Positions 32,357 to 43,131 of a stretch of 64,000 nucleotides of DNA are shown piece by piece. The notes under the pieces are model-generated. The model had not been told where the DNA came from. It did no database searches and saw only the letters and a program-made list of their open reading frames with translations. Source of the stretch: Ramlibacter sp. WS9 (GTDB lineage Bacteria > Pseudomonadota > Gammaproteobacteria > Burkholderiales > Burkholderiaceae_C); contig NZ_RKMB01000005.1 of the NCBI RefSeq assembly GCF_003797765.1, forward strand, positions 124,001 through 188,000, read 5' to 3'. Positions within the stretch are counted from its first letter, which is position 1, and each line of letters opens with the position of its first letter. A program made the translations under genes and the position numbers.

Positions 32357-33493
32357 TCAACCCCCGATGTAGCTCATCTCCACGCGGCGCTTGCCGGCGC
32401 CCGTGTCCGGCGCCATGGTGCTGCGCAGTTGCGAATAGCGATCGTCGCGTCCGTGCCAGATATGGCCGATGGCCGATGCGAGGTCTTCATCCGTCGCACC
32501 CCCGCGCAGCAGGGATTTGAGATCGTGGCCTTTCGTCGCGAACAGGCACAGGTACAGCTGCCCTTCGGTCGACAGGCGCGCGCGGTTGCAATCGCCGCAG
32601 AAGGCCTGCGTCACGCTGCTGATCACACCGATCTCGCCCGCATGCGCCGCGTGCTTTCCATTTGCGTCCGCGTAGCCCCAGCGTTCGGCCGTTTCGCCGG
32701 GCGCGCTCGGCTCCAACTGCACCAGCGGCAGCTCGGCGTGGATCAGCTTGACCACGTCTGCGGAAGGCAGCACTTCGTCCATGCGCCAGCCGTTCGTCGC
32801 GCCTACGTCCATGTATTCGATGAAGCGCAGCACATGTCCCGAATTCTTGAAGTGCCGGGCCATCGGCAGGATTTCGTGGTCGTTGGTGCCGCGCTTGACC
32901 ACCATGTTGATCTTGATCGGGCCCAGGCCCGCGTCCTTCGCCGCCGCGATGCCTTCCAACACTTCGGCCACCGGAAAGTCCACGTCGTTCATCGAACGGA
33001 ATACGGCGTCGTCCAGGCCATCCAGGCTCACCGTCACGCGCTGCAAACCGGCGGCCTTCAGCGACTTGGCCTTGCGCGCCAGCAGCGAGCCGTTGGTGGT
33101 GAGCGTGATGTCGAGCGGCTCGCCGTCGACGGTCTTCAGTGCGGCCAGTTGCTCGATCAGGATCTCGATGTTCTTGCGCAGCAGCGGTTCGCCGCCGGTC
33201 AGCCGGATCTTTCGCACGCCGTGGGCGACAAACTGCCTGGCCAGCCGCGTGATCTCTTCGAACGACAGCAAGGCCGAATGCGGCAGGTAGGGGTAGTCCT
33301 TGTCGAACACTTCCTTGGGCATGCAGTAGCTGCAGCGGAAGTTGCACCGGTCCGTGACGCTGATGCGCAGGTCGCGCAAGGGGCGGCCCAGCGTGTCGGA
33401 CAGCAGGCCGGTGGCGGTGAGGGGTTGCGCGGGCACGCGCGCGGCCAGCGCGGCAAAGCGCTGGTCGATGAGCGGGATCACGCGTTCGGCCAT
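32357..33493 (-). CDS. moaA: GTP 3',8-cyclase
   Basis: A 378-residue radical SAM enzyme for the first step of molybdopterin synthesis. The amino-terminal cluster motif [12 protein letters not shown] has cysteines at 50, 54 and 57; the second cluster is in [18 protein letters not shown] near the end; the chain ends in Gly-Gly (SYIGG), needed for activity in this family. [13 protein letters not shown] is the SAM-binding GGEP. It is the first gene of moaA-mobA-moeA. Confidence 0.96.
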   Translation of the reverse strand: MAERVIPLIDQRFAALAARVPAQPLTATGLLSDTLGRPLRDLRISVTDRCNFRCSYCMPKEVFDKDYPYLPHSALLSFEEITRLARQFVAHGVRKIRLTGGEPLLRKNIEILIEQLAALKTVDGEPLDITLTTNGSLLARKAKSLKAAGLQRVTVSLDGLDDAVFRSMNDVDFPVAEVLEGIAAAKDAGLGPIKINMVVKRGTNDHEILPMARHFKNSGHVLRFIEYMDVGATNGWRMDEVLPSADVVKLIHAELPLVQLEPSAPGETAERWGYADANGKHAAHAGEIGVISSVTQAFCGDCNRARLSTEGQLYLCLFATKGHDLKSLLRGGATDEDLASAIGHIWHGRDDRYSQLRSTMAPDTGAGKRRVEMSYIGG

Positions 33494-33525
33494 GCCGCTA
33501 TTGTCGCCGGGAGCCTGGAATAACC

Positions 33526-34287
<762 letters not shown>

Positions 34288-34333
34288 AGTCGTCTTCCTC
34301 GTACTGCGTGTGGGGATGGGATTCGGATGGGAT

Positions 34334-35767
34334 TCAGCCGTGCTTGATCGCCACGGTCTTGAGGGTGGTGAAGCCGTACAGCGCCTCGAAACCCTTCTCG
34401 CGGCCGTAGCCCGATGACTTGACGCCGCCGAAAGGCAGCTCGACGCCGCCGCCCGCGCCGTAGTTGTTGATGAACACCTGGCCGCTCCTCACGCGCTTGG
34501 CCATGCGCAACTGCCGGCCGCCGTCTCGCGTCCAGACGCCTGCCACCAGGCCGAACTGCGTGGCGTTGGCCAGTTCCACAGCCTGGTCCTCGTCGCGGAA
34601 ACTCATGGCGGCCAGAACCGGGCCGAACACTTCTTCCTGCGCCAGGCGGTGATTGACCGGCACGTCGCGCAGCAGCGTCGGTGCCTGGTAATAGCCGGTC
34701 TCAGGCGCTTCGTCCACGACCTGGCCCTGCGCGACCGTCGCGATGCCGGCGACATGCGCGTCCGACAGGAAATCCCACACGCGCTGCTGTTGCGTGGCGC
34801 GGATCAGCGGGCCGACGTCCAGGTCCATCACGGCCGGGCCGACGCGCAGATTCTCGAAGGTCTGGCCCAGACGCTCCAGCAGCGGTTCGTAGATCGATTG
34901 CTGCACCAGCAGGCGCGAGCCGGCCGAGCAGGTCTGGCCCGCGTTCTGCACGATGGCGTTGATCACCATCGGCAAGGCCGCGTCAAGGTCCGCGTCCTCG
35001 AAGATGATCTGCGGGCTCTTGCCGCCCAGCTCGAGCGTGACGGGGCAATGGCGTTCCGCCGCGACCTGCTGGATCAGCGTGCCCACCTTGGGGCTGCCGG
35101 TGAAGCTGATGTGGTCGATGCCTTCATGGCGAGCCAGCGCGTCCCCCACTTCATGGCCGAAACCGGTGACGATGTTGATCGCGCCCGCCGGAAAGCCCAC
35201 TTCCGCGGCGAGCTGCGCCACGCGGATCAACGACAGGCAAGCGTCTTCCGACGGCTTGACCACGCACACGTTGCCCGCCGCGAGTGCTCCACCGACGCTG
35301 CGCCCGAAAATCTGCATCGGGTAGTTCCAGGGAATGATGTGCCCCGTCACGCCGTGCGGCTCGCGCCAGGTGAACACGCTGTAGCCATCCAGGTAGGGCA
35401 GGGTCTCGCCGTGCAACTTGTCGCACGCGCCGGCGTAGAACTCGAAGTAGCGCACCAGCGCCACGGCGTCCGCGCGCGCCTGTTTGGTCGGCTTGCCGCA
35501 GTCGCGCTGCTCGAGTGCGGCCAGTTCTTCCGCGTGGTCGGCAATCTTGTTCGACAGGCGCATGAGCAGGCGCCCGCGTTCGGCCGCGCTCAGCTTGCTC
35601 CAGACGCTCTCGTAGCACTGGCGCGCGGCGCGCACAGCTGCCGCTATGTCGTCGGCGTCGCCGCGCTGCAATTCATCGAAGGGCTGGCCGTCCGACGGGT
35701 CGATCACGGGGATCGTACGGCCCGAGCCGGTGGGCCGTGCCGCATTGGCGATGTAGTGGTATTGCAT
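34334..35767 (-). CDS. aldehyde dehydrogenase family protein
   Basis: A 477-residue NAD(P)-dependent aldehyde dehydrogenase. WNYPMQIFGRSVGGALAAGN is the cofactor-binding region, FTGSPKVGTLIQQ the Rossmann glycine, LELGGKSPQIIFEDADLD holds the catalytic Glu and NAGQTCSAGSRLLV the catalytic Cys. The carboxy end NNYGAGGGVELPFGGVKSSG is typical. ATG 35767 was chosen on family start. It probably forms an operon with the downstream SDR gene (46 bases) and is divergent from the MBL hydrolase gene. Confidence 0.93.
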   Translation of the reverse strand: MQYHYIANAARPTGSGRTIPVIDPSDGQPFDELQRGDADDIAAAVRAARQCYESVWSKLSAAERGRLLMRLSNKIADHAEELAALEQRDCGKPTKQARADAVALVRYFEFYAGACDKLHGETLPYLDGYSVFTWREPHGVTGHIIPWNYPMQIFGRSVGGALAAGNVCVVKPSEDACLSLIRVAQLAAEVGFPAGAINIVTGFGHEVGDALARHEGIDHISFTGSPKVGTLIQQVAAERHCPVTLELGGKSPQIIFEDADLDAALPMVINAIVQNAGQTCSAGSRLLVQQSIYEPLLERLGQTFENLRVGPAVMDLDVGPLIRATQQQRVWDFLSDAHVAGIATVAQGQVVDEAPETGYYQAPTLLRDVPVNHRLAQEEVFGPVLAAMSFRDEDQAVELANATQFGLVAGVWTRDGGRQLRMAKRVRSGQVFINNYGAGGGVELPFGGVKSSGYGREKGFEALYGFTTLKTVAIKHG

Positions 35768-35813
35768 GCCAACATTCTGCTTGAAAGGCCACGCCCCGTT
35801 TACGATGCGGGCC

Positions 35814-36812
35814 ATGCTTAAGAAAGTACTCCTTGGCCTGCTCGCTCTGCTGGTTTTCGCGGTGGGAGCCCTGGCGTGGATCGTCAATCGTCACCCCTCG
35901 ATGGTCCCTTACGAGACCTTGGGGTGGAAGCAGGACGCCAGGCCGGCGGCGCCCCCCGTCTCCGTCAAGGTCAGCTTCCTTGGCGTCGCGACGGTCTTGC
36001 TGGACGACGGTGAGACCGCCATCATGACCGACGGTTTTTTCTCACGCCCCGGCAAGCTGCAGGTGTTTGCAGGCAAGGTGCAGCCCGACCTCGACGCGAT
36101 CGGCAAGGGCCTGCAGCGCGCCGGCGTGAAGAAGCTCGCGGCGATCATCCCCGTGCATTCGCACTACGACCACGTGATGGACGCGCCCGAGGTGGCGCGC
36201 CGCACCGGCGCGCTGCTGCTGGGCTCGGAGTCCACCGCCAACGTCGGGCGCGGTTGGGGCCTGCCGGCGGCGCAGATCGCCGTCGCAAAGATGAATGAGC
36301 CGATGCGCTTCGGCCGCTTCACGGTGACGCTGTTTCCGTCGCGCCATGCGCCTACGGGATTTACCGGCGGCGTGATCGACAAGCCGCTGGTGCCGCCGGT
36401 TCGAGCCTTTGACTACAAGGAGGGCCAGAGTTACGCGATCCTGGTGCAGCACGAGGGCAAGTCGCTGCTGATCAGCGGCAGCGCGGGCTTCGAGCCCGGC
36501 GCACTGGCCAAGGTGCGAGCCGATGTGGTGATGCTGGGCATCGGCACGCTGGGCATGCGCGACGCGGCTTATCGCGATGCGTACTGGCGTGAGGTGGTCG
36601 CGGGCGTGAAGGCCAGGCGCGTGATTCCGATCCACTGGGACGACTTATGGATCCCGTCGGACGGGCCCATGCAGCCCATGCCCATACCGCTCGACCGGTT
36701 CGACGAATCGATGGCCTTCCTGCGCGAGCGCGGCACCCGCGATAACGTCGAGATCAGCCTGCCGGCCCAGTGGCTGCCGATGGACGTATGGCAGGAGCCG
36801 CCTTCTCGCTGA
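35814..36812 (+). CDS. membrane-anchored MBL-fold metallohydrolase
   Basis: A 332-residue protein that opens with a membrane anchor or uncleaved signal (KKVLLGLLALLVFAVGALAW) and then a metallo-beta-lactamase fold: AIIPVHSHYDHVMDAPEVA is the HxHxDH motif, HAPTGFTGG and IPIHWDDLWIPSD hold later metal ligands. Substrate unknown; a lactonase or phosphodiesterase role is possible. Starts at 35805 and 35766 are in frame; 35814 gives the cleanest anchor. Divergent from the aldehyde dehydrogenase gene. Confidence 0.85.
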   Translation: MLKKVLLGLLALLVFAVGALAWIVNRHPSMVPYETLGWKQDARPAAPPVSVKVSFLGVATVLLDDGETAIMTDGFFSRPGKLQVFAGKVQPDLDAIGKGLQRAGVKKLAAIIPVHSHYDHVMDAPEVARRTGALLLGSESTANVGRGWGLPAAQIAVAKMNEPMRFGRFTVTLFPSRHAPTGFTGGVIDKPLVPPVRAFDYKEGQSYAILVQHEGKSLLISGSAGFEPGALAKVRADVVMLGIGTLGMRDAAYRDAYWREVVAGVKARRVIPIHWDDLWIPSDGPMQPMPIPLDRFDESMAFLRERGTRDNVEISLPAQWLPMDVWQEPPSR

Positions 36813-36821
36813 TTGCGTCGG

Positions 36822-37646
36822 TCAGGCCGGCGTGCCTACCGGCGTGTAGCGGTCGCTGTGATCGATGAGCCAGCGCTCGGACCGGCTGCTGTCCTGCTGG
36901 CTGGGGTGGAAGTCTTCGCGCAGGTACTCGCGCCAGGGCTTGTAGGTTTCGCGGATCAGGCCGCGCTTGCCGAACAGATAGGAGACCGCGCTCCTCCACG
37001 TGCTCCACTTCCACAGCGTGCCGTCGTTCTTCAGGTTCACCATCGTCTGGCGCAGGGTTCCGCGCAGGAAGACGATGGTGATCCGCTTGAACCACTTGAT
37101 GCGCCAGTCGTGGTTGCCACCCAGCGCCTGGTAGATGTCGAAGGCGGTGCTCTTGTGTTCGGACTCCTCGGCGCTGTGCCACAGCCACAGCGTCACCAGC
37201 CGCGGATCTTGCGTGCCCAGCAGGTCCGGGTTGCGCAGCATCCAGTCGGCCATGATGGCGGTGAAGTGCTCGTTCGCGGCCGTGGCCGCGACATGGTGCC
37301 TCGGATCGATGCCGTCCAGCAGTTTTTGCTGTTCACGCAACTGGGGCTCCCATTCGTTCACCAGGCCGAGCTTCTCTAGGTGGGCGTTATACAGGCTGTG
37401 CAGCCTGCGGTGCGTGGCTTCCTGGCCCACGAAACCCTGCACTTCGTCGCGAAACTGCGCCTGCTTGTCGGCGGGCAAGGCCTTGAAGCCGTTGCGCACG
37501 GAATCGATGAAGAACTGCTCGCCCACGGGGAAGCTCATCGAGAGTGCATTGAACAACGCCGTGCGGAAGGCGTCGCCACCGCACCAGTGGCGGGCGATGG
37601 GCGCTTCCATGTCGATCAGCAGGCGGCGCACGACGAGGTCGGTCAT
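36822..37646 (-). CDS. predicted metal-dependent hydrolase (PF10118 type)
   Basis: A 274-residue protein of the family defined by FVGQEATHRRLH, NEHFTAIMADWML and WLWHSAEESEHKSTAFDIYQ, in which Glu and His residues are spaced as in ferritin-like di-iron proteins. The enzymatic activity is not known. It is divergent from a TetR regulator gene with GGTAC inverted repeats in the shared gap, so that regulator probably controls it. Confidence 0.88.
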   Translation of the reverse strand: MTDLVVRRLLIDMEAPIARHWCGGDAFRTALFNALSMSFPVGEQFFIDSVRNGFKALPADKQAQFRDEVQGFVGQEATHRRLHSLYNAHLEKLGLVNEWEPQLREQQKLLDGIDPRHHVAATAANEHFTAIMADWMLRNPDLLGTQDPRLVTLWLWHSAEESEHKSTAFDIYQALGGNHDWRIKWFKRITIVFLRGTLRQTMVNLKNDGTLWKWSTWRSAVSYLFGKRGLIRETYKPWREYLREDFHPSQQDSSRSERWLIDHSDRYTPVGTPA

Positions 37647-37666
37647 TCAGAAACTCCTGGGTGGAT

Positions 37667-37732
37667 GGTACGGGTACGTCTTGGTACCGACGGCTATATG
37701 ATGGAGTGATGCGTTGGTACTGTCAAGTACCA
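37667..37732. promoter_or_regulatory. candidate TetR operators in divergent gap
   Basis: TGGTACT-GTCA-AGTACCA (37715-37732) is a perfect 7-bp inverted repeat. A second cluster of the same half-sites, GGTAC...GGTAC...GTACC, lies at 37667-37688. Both are between the hydrolase and TetR genes and would allow the regulator to control both promoters. Confidence 0.5.
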
Positions 37733-37758
37733 GCGCTCCCAGGCGCGAAAATCGCGCC

Positions 37759-38364
37759 ATGGTCGAAATGGAAACCGAAACTGAAACCGAAGCCCAAGTT
37801 CACGAGCACCGCCACCGGCTGCTCGAAGGCATGGCGCACGCCGTGGCTGCCAAGGGCTATGCGGATACCACCATCGCAGACATCGTCCGCGAGGCCAGCG
37901 TGTCGCGCCGCACGTTCTACGAGCATTTCTCGACCAAGTCCGAATGCCTGATTGCGCTGTACGGGGCCGCGAGCCACAACGCACTCAAGGTGCTGCGAGA
38001 TTCCATCGACCCCGCGCACGAATGGCAGGCGCAGATCGGGCACGCGCTGACCGCATACCTCGGATGCATGGCGCAGAACCCGGTGCTGATGCGCACGCTG
38101 TTCATCGAGATTCTGGGCTTGGGCACCGAAGGGTTGCAGGCGCGCCGGCGCGTGAATCGCGAGATCGCCGACTTCATACTCACCGTCGTCAACGCCAAAG
38201 GCAGCCGGCAGGAAGGCGAGCCGCTCACCGACGATATGGCGATGGCGATCGTGGGCGGCATCAACGAAATGATCCTGCAATACATCGAGCAGGACCGGGT
38301 GGCCAGTCTGCAAGATTTGGTGGCGCCGTCCAGCGCGCTCGTGCGCGCGGTCACTCGGGCTTAA
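37759..38364 (+). CDS. TetR/AcrR family transcriptional regulator
   Basis: A 201-residue repressor-type protein. After a glutamate-rich start (METETETEAQ) the DNA-binding domain reads HAVAAKGYADTTIADIVREA followed by SVSRRTFYEHFSTKSECLIA, the usual TetR helix-turn-helix. The carboxy part is a helical ligand-binding domain with no known specificity. ATG 37759 follows the family start. It is divergent from the PF10118 hydrolase gene. Confidence 0.92.
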   Translation: MVEMETETETEAQVHEHRHRLLEGMAHAVAAKGYADTTIADIVREASVSRRTFYEHFSTKSECLIALYGAASHNALKVLRDSIDPAHEWQAQIGHALTAYLGCMAQNPVLMRTLFIEILGLGTEGLQARRRVNREIADFILTVVNAKGSRQEGEPLTDDMAMAIVGGINEMILQYIEQDRVASLQDLVAPSSALVRAVTRA

Positions 38365-38382
38365 GTCTCTTCGCTTGCCTGC

Positions 38383-39690
38383 TCACCAGACCGTCAGGGG
38401 CGGCAAGCCGCTGGCATTGGCACTGAATTCAAAGGCGTTGCCCTGGAAGACGAAGCCGGGGACGTTGATCTTGCACCAGACAGCGCCCGCATAGGGCGCG
38501 CTGCCCGGCCTCAGCTGCATCTGGATGCGCACATCCTGCGCCAATGAATCCTGCGTTTGCAGCGACAACGGCAGGTAATAGTTGTTGCCGTGAAAATCGG
38601 TTTTCCGGCTGCGGATTTCGCACAGCAAGGTCGCAAAGTTGCCGCTGTCGCTGTACACCAGCAGAAAAATAAACTGGTAGTCGGCGCTGGCCTGCCATAC
38701 CAGCCGTACCGTGGTCCCCGGCGCCGTTTGCTGTACCGGTAGGGCGGATGCCGGATAGATGTTGACCATGCCCGGGCCCCCGGGGCACAGGGTGCTGATC
38801 GCCACCTGCGTTGCGGGCGAAGTGCTTTGCAACGCGATGGAGGCATCGCCCACCGGTATGCTGCTGGCGGCAGGGATATTGACCGGCGGCGGGACCTGTT
38901 GCGTCAAGGTGGACCGGCTGGCAGCGCCGAAGCCATCGCAATGAAACACGTAGCCACCCGGCTGTGTGATCACGTGCCAATCCGCCATATCCACGCCGCG
39001 CGAGGGCACGAGCTGCAGCTGAATCAGCTTCTTGCCCGGCAGCTGGGGAGGCTTTGGCAGCCGGTCCGGGGCATCGTCCGAGCCTTCCCGCGACTCCACT
39101 TCCCAAGTCAACCCCGCCAGCTCGAACATGCCCGCGCCGTCGTATGCGGCCTGTTGTTGCTGCGCCTCCGGAGCGCTGCCCACCAGCACCCCGCCCGGGC
39201 CGGCAGCGCTGGCGGTGGAATCCACGCCCGACGCCAGTTCCTTCATCACCAGCCGAAGGCCGGTGTTCGCCTGGAGGGCAACCCCTCCTTGCTGCACCAG
39301 CACGAAGCTGTAGTCGGCTTCGGCGCTGGAAGGGGAGACTCCCGCAACGGTGCCAAAGACAAACACCCAATCGAGCCATTGCGGGTCACTGGCGACGCGT
39401 TGCAGCGCTGTGAGGAGCTTCTCCACGTCGTCCGGCTGATAGGCACCCGTTGAACCGCAAAAAAAGCCCGCCGGTGCCATGAAGACCTTGAGCGTGTCCG
39501 CAGGTGGGGGCGGAGACTGCCGGGACACCGCATCCCGCGCAGCCTGCATCGCGCGCTGCATCAGGTCGCAGCGCGCCTCGATGTCGAGCTGCGGATTGCT
39601 CAGCCCGAGATAAGTCCTCGACCCATCGGGGTTCGATGCCGGTGCAGTGTCGAGCACGTAGCCTATGAACTGAACGTTGCTGTATGCCAT
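38383..39690 (-). CDS. 435-residue protein of unknown function, nitrilase-like segment at front
   Basis: The first 260 residues have a pattern that faintly recalls the nitrilase fold: LKVFMAPAGFFCGSTGAYQ, then WLDWVFVFGTVAG, then KLIQLQLVPSRGVDMADWHV and PGGYVFHCDG. The expected catalytic Glu and Cys are not in place, so it may be inactive or unrelated. The last 170 residues form a separate beta-rich part (VRLVWQASADYQFIFLLVYS). No signal peptide. GGAGAGGAAC precedes the start. It stands alone between the TetR and hppA genes. Confidence 0.6.
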   Translation of the reverse strand: MAYSNVQFIGYVLDTAPASNPDGSRTYLGLSNPQLDIEARCDLMQRAMQAARDAVSRQSPPPPADTLKVFMAPAGFFCGSTGAYQPDDVEKLLTALQRVASDPQWLDWVFVFGTVAGVSPSSAEADYSFVLVQQGGVALQANTGLRLVMKELASGVDSTASAAGPGGVLVGSAPEAQQQQAAYDGAGMFELAGLTWEVESREGSDDAPDRLPKPPQLPGKKLIQLQLVPSRGVDMADWHVITQPGGYVFHCDGFGAASRSTLTQQVPPPVNIPAASSIPVGDASIALQSTSPATQVAISTLCPGGPGMVNIYPASALPVQQTAPGTTVRLVWQASADYQFIFLLVYSDSGNFATLLCEIRSRKTDFHGNNYYLPLSLQTQDSLAQDVRIQMQLRPGSAPYAGAVWCKINVPGFVFQGNAFEFSANASGLPPLTVW

Positions 39691-39764
39691 GGGGGTTCCT
39701 CTCCTGTGTATTTGAGTCGCAGTATCGCACTGGGCTTTCCAGCCAAGACAGCGAGTGGCGGACG

Positions 39765-39793
39765 AAAAAAAGCCCGCGATCGCGGGCTTTTTT
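39765..39793 (-). terminator. intrinsic terminator of hppA
   Basis: AAAAAAAGCCCGCGATCG then CGGGCTTTTTT: a perfect palindromic GC stem flanked by A and T tracts, immediately after the hppA stop on the minus strand and also placed to stop plus-strand transcripts. Confidence 0.88.
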
Positions 39794-39825
39794 CTGGATT
39801 GCGGTTCAAGGCCGCAATGACAGCC

Positions 39826-41988
39826 TTACTTGGTCGCCGAAGCCGGCGCAGCCGGCGCCGTGACCGCCGCCGGAGCTTCCATCTTCGGCGCAGCCGTCGC
39901 TTCGCCGCCGTGGAACTTCACCACCAGCGGCACGATGAGCAGCGCCACGATGTTGATGATCTTGATCAGCGGGTTCACGGCCGGGCCGGCCGTGTCCTTG
40001 TACGGGTCGCCCACGGTGTCGCCGGTCACGGCGGCCTTGTGCGTGTCTCCGCCCTTCTTGTGCGTGACGCCGTCCTTGTCGACGAAGTTGTCCTCGATCA
40101 GTTTCTTCGCGTTGTCCCAGGCGCCGCCGCCCGTACACATGGAGATGGCGACGAACAGGCCCGTCACGATCGTGCCCATCAACAGGCCGCCCAGAGCCTT
40201 CGGGCCGAGCGCGAGGCCGACAACGATCGGCACCACCACCGGCAGCAGCGACGGAATCATCATTTCCTTGATGGCCGCTTTGGTCAGCATGTCCACGGCC
40301 ACGCCGTATTCCGGCTTGGCCGTGCCTTCCATGATGCCCTTGATCTCGCGGAACTGGCGGCGCACTTCGACCACGACGGCACCGGCGGCGCGGCCCACGG
40401 CCTCCATCGCCATGGCGCCGAACAGGTAGGGGATCAGGCCGCCGATGAACAGGCCGACGATGACCATCGGGTCCGACAGGTCGAAGCTGATCGACTGGCC
40501 GTAGCTTTCCAGCTTGTGCGTGTAGTCGGCGAACAGCACGAGCGCCGCGAGACCGGCGGAGCCGATCGCGTAGCCCTTGGTCACGGCCTTGGTGGTGTTG
40601 CCCACGGCGTCCAGCGGGTCGGTGACGTCGCGCACGGAAGAGGGCAGGTCGGCCATTTCGGCGATACCGCCGGCGTTGTCGGTGATCGGGCCGTAGGCGT
40701 CGAGCGCCACCACGATGCCCGCCATGCTCAGCATGGAGGTCGCGGCGATGGCGATGCCGAACAGGCCTGCCAGCTTGTACGACAGCAGGATCGCGATACA
40801 CACGCAGATCACCGGCCAGGCCGTGGAACGCATCGACACGCCCAGGCCGGCGATGATGTTGGTGCCGTGACCGGTGGTCGAAGCCTGCGCGATGTGGCGC
40901 ACCGGCGAGTACTGCGTGCCGGTGTAGAACTCGGTGATCCAGACCAGCGCCCCGGTCAGCACCAGGCCGACGGCGCAGGCGCCGAACAGGCGCATCTGCG
41001 TGCCGGTGGCGGTGATGGCGTTGTCGGGCATCAGCCAGGTCGTGACGAAGTAGAAGGCGATCAGCGACAGGATGCCGGCGACGGCCAGGCCCTTGTACAG
41101 GGCGGGCATCACGTTGACCATGCCGGTCTTGGCCTTAACGAAGAAGCAGCCGATGATCGAGGCGATGATCGACACGCCGCCCAGCGCCAGCGGATACAGC
41201 ACGGCGCTGGTGGCCGCGCCCTTGACCAGCAGAGCGCCCAGCACCATGGTGGCGATCAGCGTCACGGCGTAGGTCTCGAACAGGTCGGCCGCCATACCGG
41301 CGCAGTCGCCGACGTTGTCACCGACGTTGTCGGCGATCACGGCCGGATTGCGCGGATCATCTTCGGGGATGCCGGCTTCCACCTTGCCCACCAGGTCGGC
41401 GCCGACGTCAGCGCCCTTGGTGAAGATGCCGCCGCCCAGCCGCGCGAAGATCGAGATGAGCGAGGAGCCGAAGGCAAAGCCGATCAGCGGGTTCAGCAGC
41501 TTGGCCAGGTCCTTGTCCGGCGTCATGTTGCCGTTGCCGACCAGGAACCAGTAGAAGGCCGTGACGCCCAGCAGGCCCAGGCCCACCACCAGCATGCCGG
41601 TGATGGCGCCGCCGCGGAAGGCGACGTCCAGTGCGGGGCCGATGCCCTTGGTGGCCGCCTGCGCGGTGCGCACGTTGGCGCGGACCGACACGTTCATGCC
41701 GATGAAGCCGCAAGCCCCAGAAAGCACTGCGCCGATGATGAAGCCAACCGCGGTTTGCGTGTCGAGGAAGACGCCGATGAGGATCGCGAGGACCACGCCG
41801 ACGATGGCGATGGTTTTGTACTGGCGCGCCAGGTAAGCCGCCGCGCCGGCCTGGATGGCCGCCGCGATCTCCTGCATGCGGGCATTGCCCGCGTCCTGCG
41901 AAAGAATCCACCCTCGAGCCCAGAAGCCATAAGCGACGGCCGCAAAGCCGCACACGAGCGCCAATATCAGCGCCGAATTGCCTGTCAT
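39826..41988 (-). CDS. hppA: membrane proton-translocating pyrophosphatase, K+-independent type
   Basis: A 720-residue integral membrane pump that uses pyrophosphate hydrolysis to move protons. The substrate motif [11 protein letters not shown] and the later DNAGGIAEM are present. In [16 protein letters not shown] the lysine after GNTT marks the K+-independent class. AGGAG precedes the start. The carboxy end is a short alanine-rich tail. It is divergent from the soluble pyrophosphatase gene, so pyrophosphate disposal by either route is encoded side by side. Confidence 0.95.
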   Translation of the reverse strand: MTGNSALILALVCGFAAVAYGFWARGWILSQDAGNARMQEIAAAIQAGAAAYLARQYKTIAIVGVVLAILIGVFLDTQTAVGFIIGAVLSGACGFIGMNVSVRANVRTAQAATKGIGPALDVAFRGGAITGMLVVGLGLLGVTAFYWFLVGNGNMTPDKDLAKLLNPLIGFAFGSSLISIFARLGGGIFTKGADVGADLVGKVEAGIPEDDPRNPAVIADNVGDNVGDCAGMAADLFETYAVTLIATMVLGALLVKGAATSAVLYPLALGGVSIIASIIGCFFVKAKTGMVNVMPALYKGLAVAGILSLIAFYFVTTWLMPDNAITATGTQMRLFGACAVGLVLTGALVWITEFYTGTQYSPVRHIAQASTTGHGTNIIAGLGVSMRSTAWPVICVCIAILLSYKLAGLFGIAIAATSMLSMAGIVVALDAYGPITDNAGGIAEMADLPSSVRDVTDPLDAVGNTTKAVTKGYAIGSAGLAALVLFADYTHKLESYGQSISFDLSDPMVIVGLFIGGLIPYLFGAMAMEAVGRAAGAVVVEVRRQFREIKGIMEGTAKPEYGVAVDMLTKAAIKEMMIPSLLPVVVPIVVGLALGPKALGGLLMGTIVTGLFVAISMCTGGGAWDNAKKLIEDNFVDKDGVTHKKGGDTHKAAVTGDTVGDPYKDTAGPAVNPLIKIINIVALLIVPLVVKFHGGEATAAPKMEAPAAVTAPAAPASATK

Positions 41989-42234
41989 TTGGTTTTCTCC
42001 TACGTTGTTTCGCTGTGAGTAACGTGCTTAGAGGCGCCACGCGAGCGGTGCCTCCGCTGCGTTGCTTCCTCGCAAGCCCCCCGAGAACCGGGGCGGAGAC
42101 GATTGGCCAACCGGCGGAATATAAGCGCAAACCTGTGACGGATTTGCGTCGGGCCGAGGAAAGCAAGGCTGACGAAAGTAAAATCAGGGTTAATCCTAGG
42201 CTTTGTTATCCCTGCATTCACCCAAAAGAAAACC

Positions 42235-42771
42235 ATGTCCCTCGATCAAGTCTCCCCCGGCAAGAACGTTCCCGACGCCTTCAACGTGATCATCGAGATC
42301 CCGATGAACGCCGATCCCGTGAAGTACGAAGTGGACAAGGAAACCGGCGCCATCTTCGTGGACCGCTTCATGAGCACGTCCATGCACTACCCCACCAACT
42401 ACGGCTACGTGCCCAAGACCATCAGTGGCGACGGCGACCCGTGCGACGTGCTGGTGATCACGCCCGTCCCGCTCATCCCCGGCGTGGTGGTGACCTGCCG
42501 CCCGATCGGCATCCTGAAGATGGAAGACGAAGCGGGCCAGGACGGCAAGATCCTCGCCGTGCCGGTCGACAAGATTTTGTCGATCTACACCCAGTGGCAA
42601 AAGCCGGAAGACCTGAACCCGTTGCGCCTGAAGACCATCTCCCACTTCTTCGAGCACTACAAGGACCTGGAACCCGGCAAGTGGGTGAAGATCCTCGGCT
42701 GGGAAGGCGCTGACGCGGCGCGCCAGGAAATCCTGGAAGGCATCGAGAACTACAAGAAACAGAACGGCTGA
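42235..42771 (+). CDS. ppa: inorganic pyrophosphatase (soluble, family I)
   Basis: A 178-residue cytoplasmic enzyme that hydrolyses pyrophosphate and pulls biosynthetic reactions forward. [20 protein letters not shown], then [20 protein letters not shown] and CDVLVITP carry the metal and substrate residues (DGDPCDV signature). Length is normal. A 246-base gap separates it from the divergent hppA; no clear promoter box stands out there. Confidence 0.96.
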   Translation: MSLDQVSPGKNVPDAFNVIIEIPMNADPVKYEVDKETGAIFVDRFMSTSMHYPTNYGYVPKTISGDGDPCDVLVITPVPLIPGVVVTCRPIGILKMEDEAGQDGKILAVPVDKILSIYTQWQKPEDLNPLRLKTISHFFEHYKDLEPGKWVKILGWEGADAARQEILEGIENYKKQNG

Positions 42772-42789
42772 GTTTGCGAGGGGAGGCCC

Positions 42790-43038
42790 TCAGCCGCCTG
42801 ACGCTTCTGTCTCGGCTTCTTCATACTCGTAGTAGGGCTTGATCTCGCGGTTGAGGTACGCCCCGATCGATTCCGCGCCGCGCAGAGCGTGGAATTCATG
42901 GGGCGGCACGCGGAAGTAGTTGTAGAGCTTGCCGTTGTTGAATCTCACCTGCAGCACCCATTCGCGCTCGTCGTAGCCGATGCTGCGCACGGCCTCCGAC
43001 TTCACGTGGTCGCGGTGGAGGGACTTGTCGTAATGCAT
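42790..43038 (-). CDS. KTSC domain protein
   Basis: An 82-residue protein with a KTSC-type domain across most of its length: SEAVRSIGYDEREWVLQVRF, then NGKLYNYFRVPPHEF and AESIGAYLNREIKPYYEY. The domain is found alone or next to lysyl-tRNA synthetase-like proteins and its function is unknown. ATG 43038 is preferred to a TTG two codons earlier. Convergent with ppa. Confidence 0.8.
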   Translation of the reverse strand: MHYDKSLHRDHVKSEAVRSIGYDEREWVLQVRFNNGKLYNYFRVPPHEFHALRGAESIGAYLNREIKPYYEYEEAETEASGG

Positions 43039-43131
43039 GGGCAAATTGGGCCGCAGAGGTGCCGGCCACGGCGTCGGCGCCGGCTGTCAACGCGTGTCGG
43101 TTGAATCCTGCGCCGGGCTGCGGCTCGGCAG

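Noticed and set aside
39706-42018. 770-codon open frame on the plus strand opposite hppA
   Set aside because: Antisense shadow of a well-identified membrane pyrophosphatase; composition is repetitive His/Arg/Asp/Gly without any recognisable motif.
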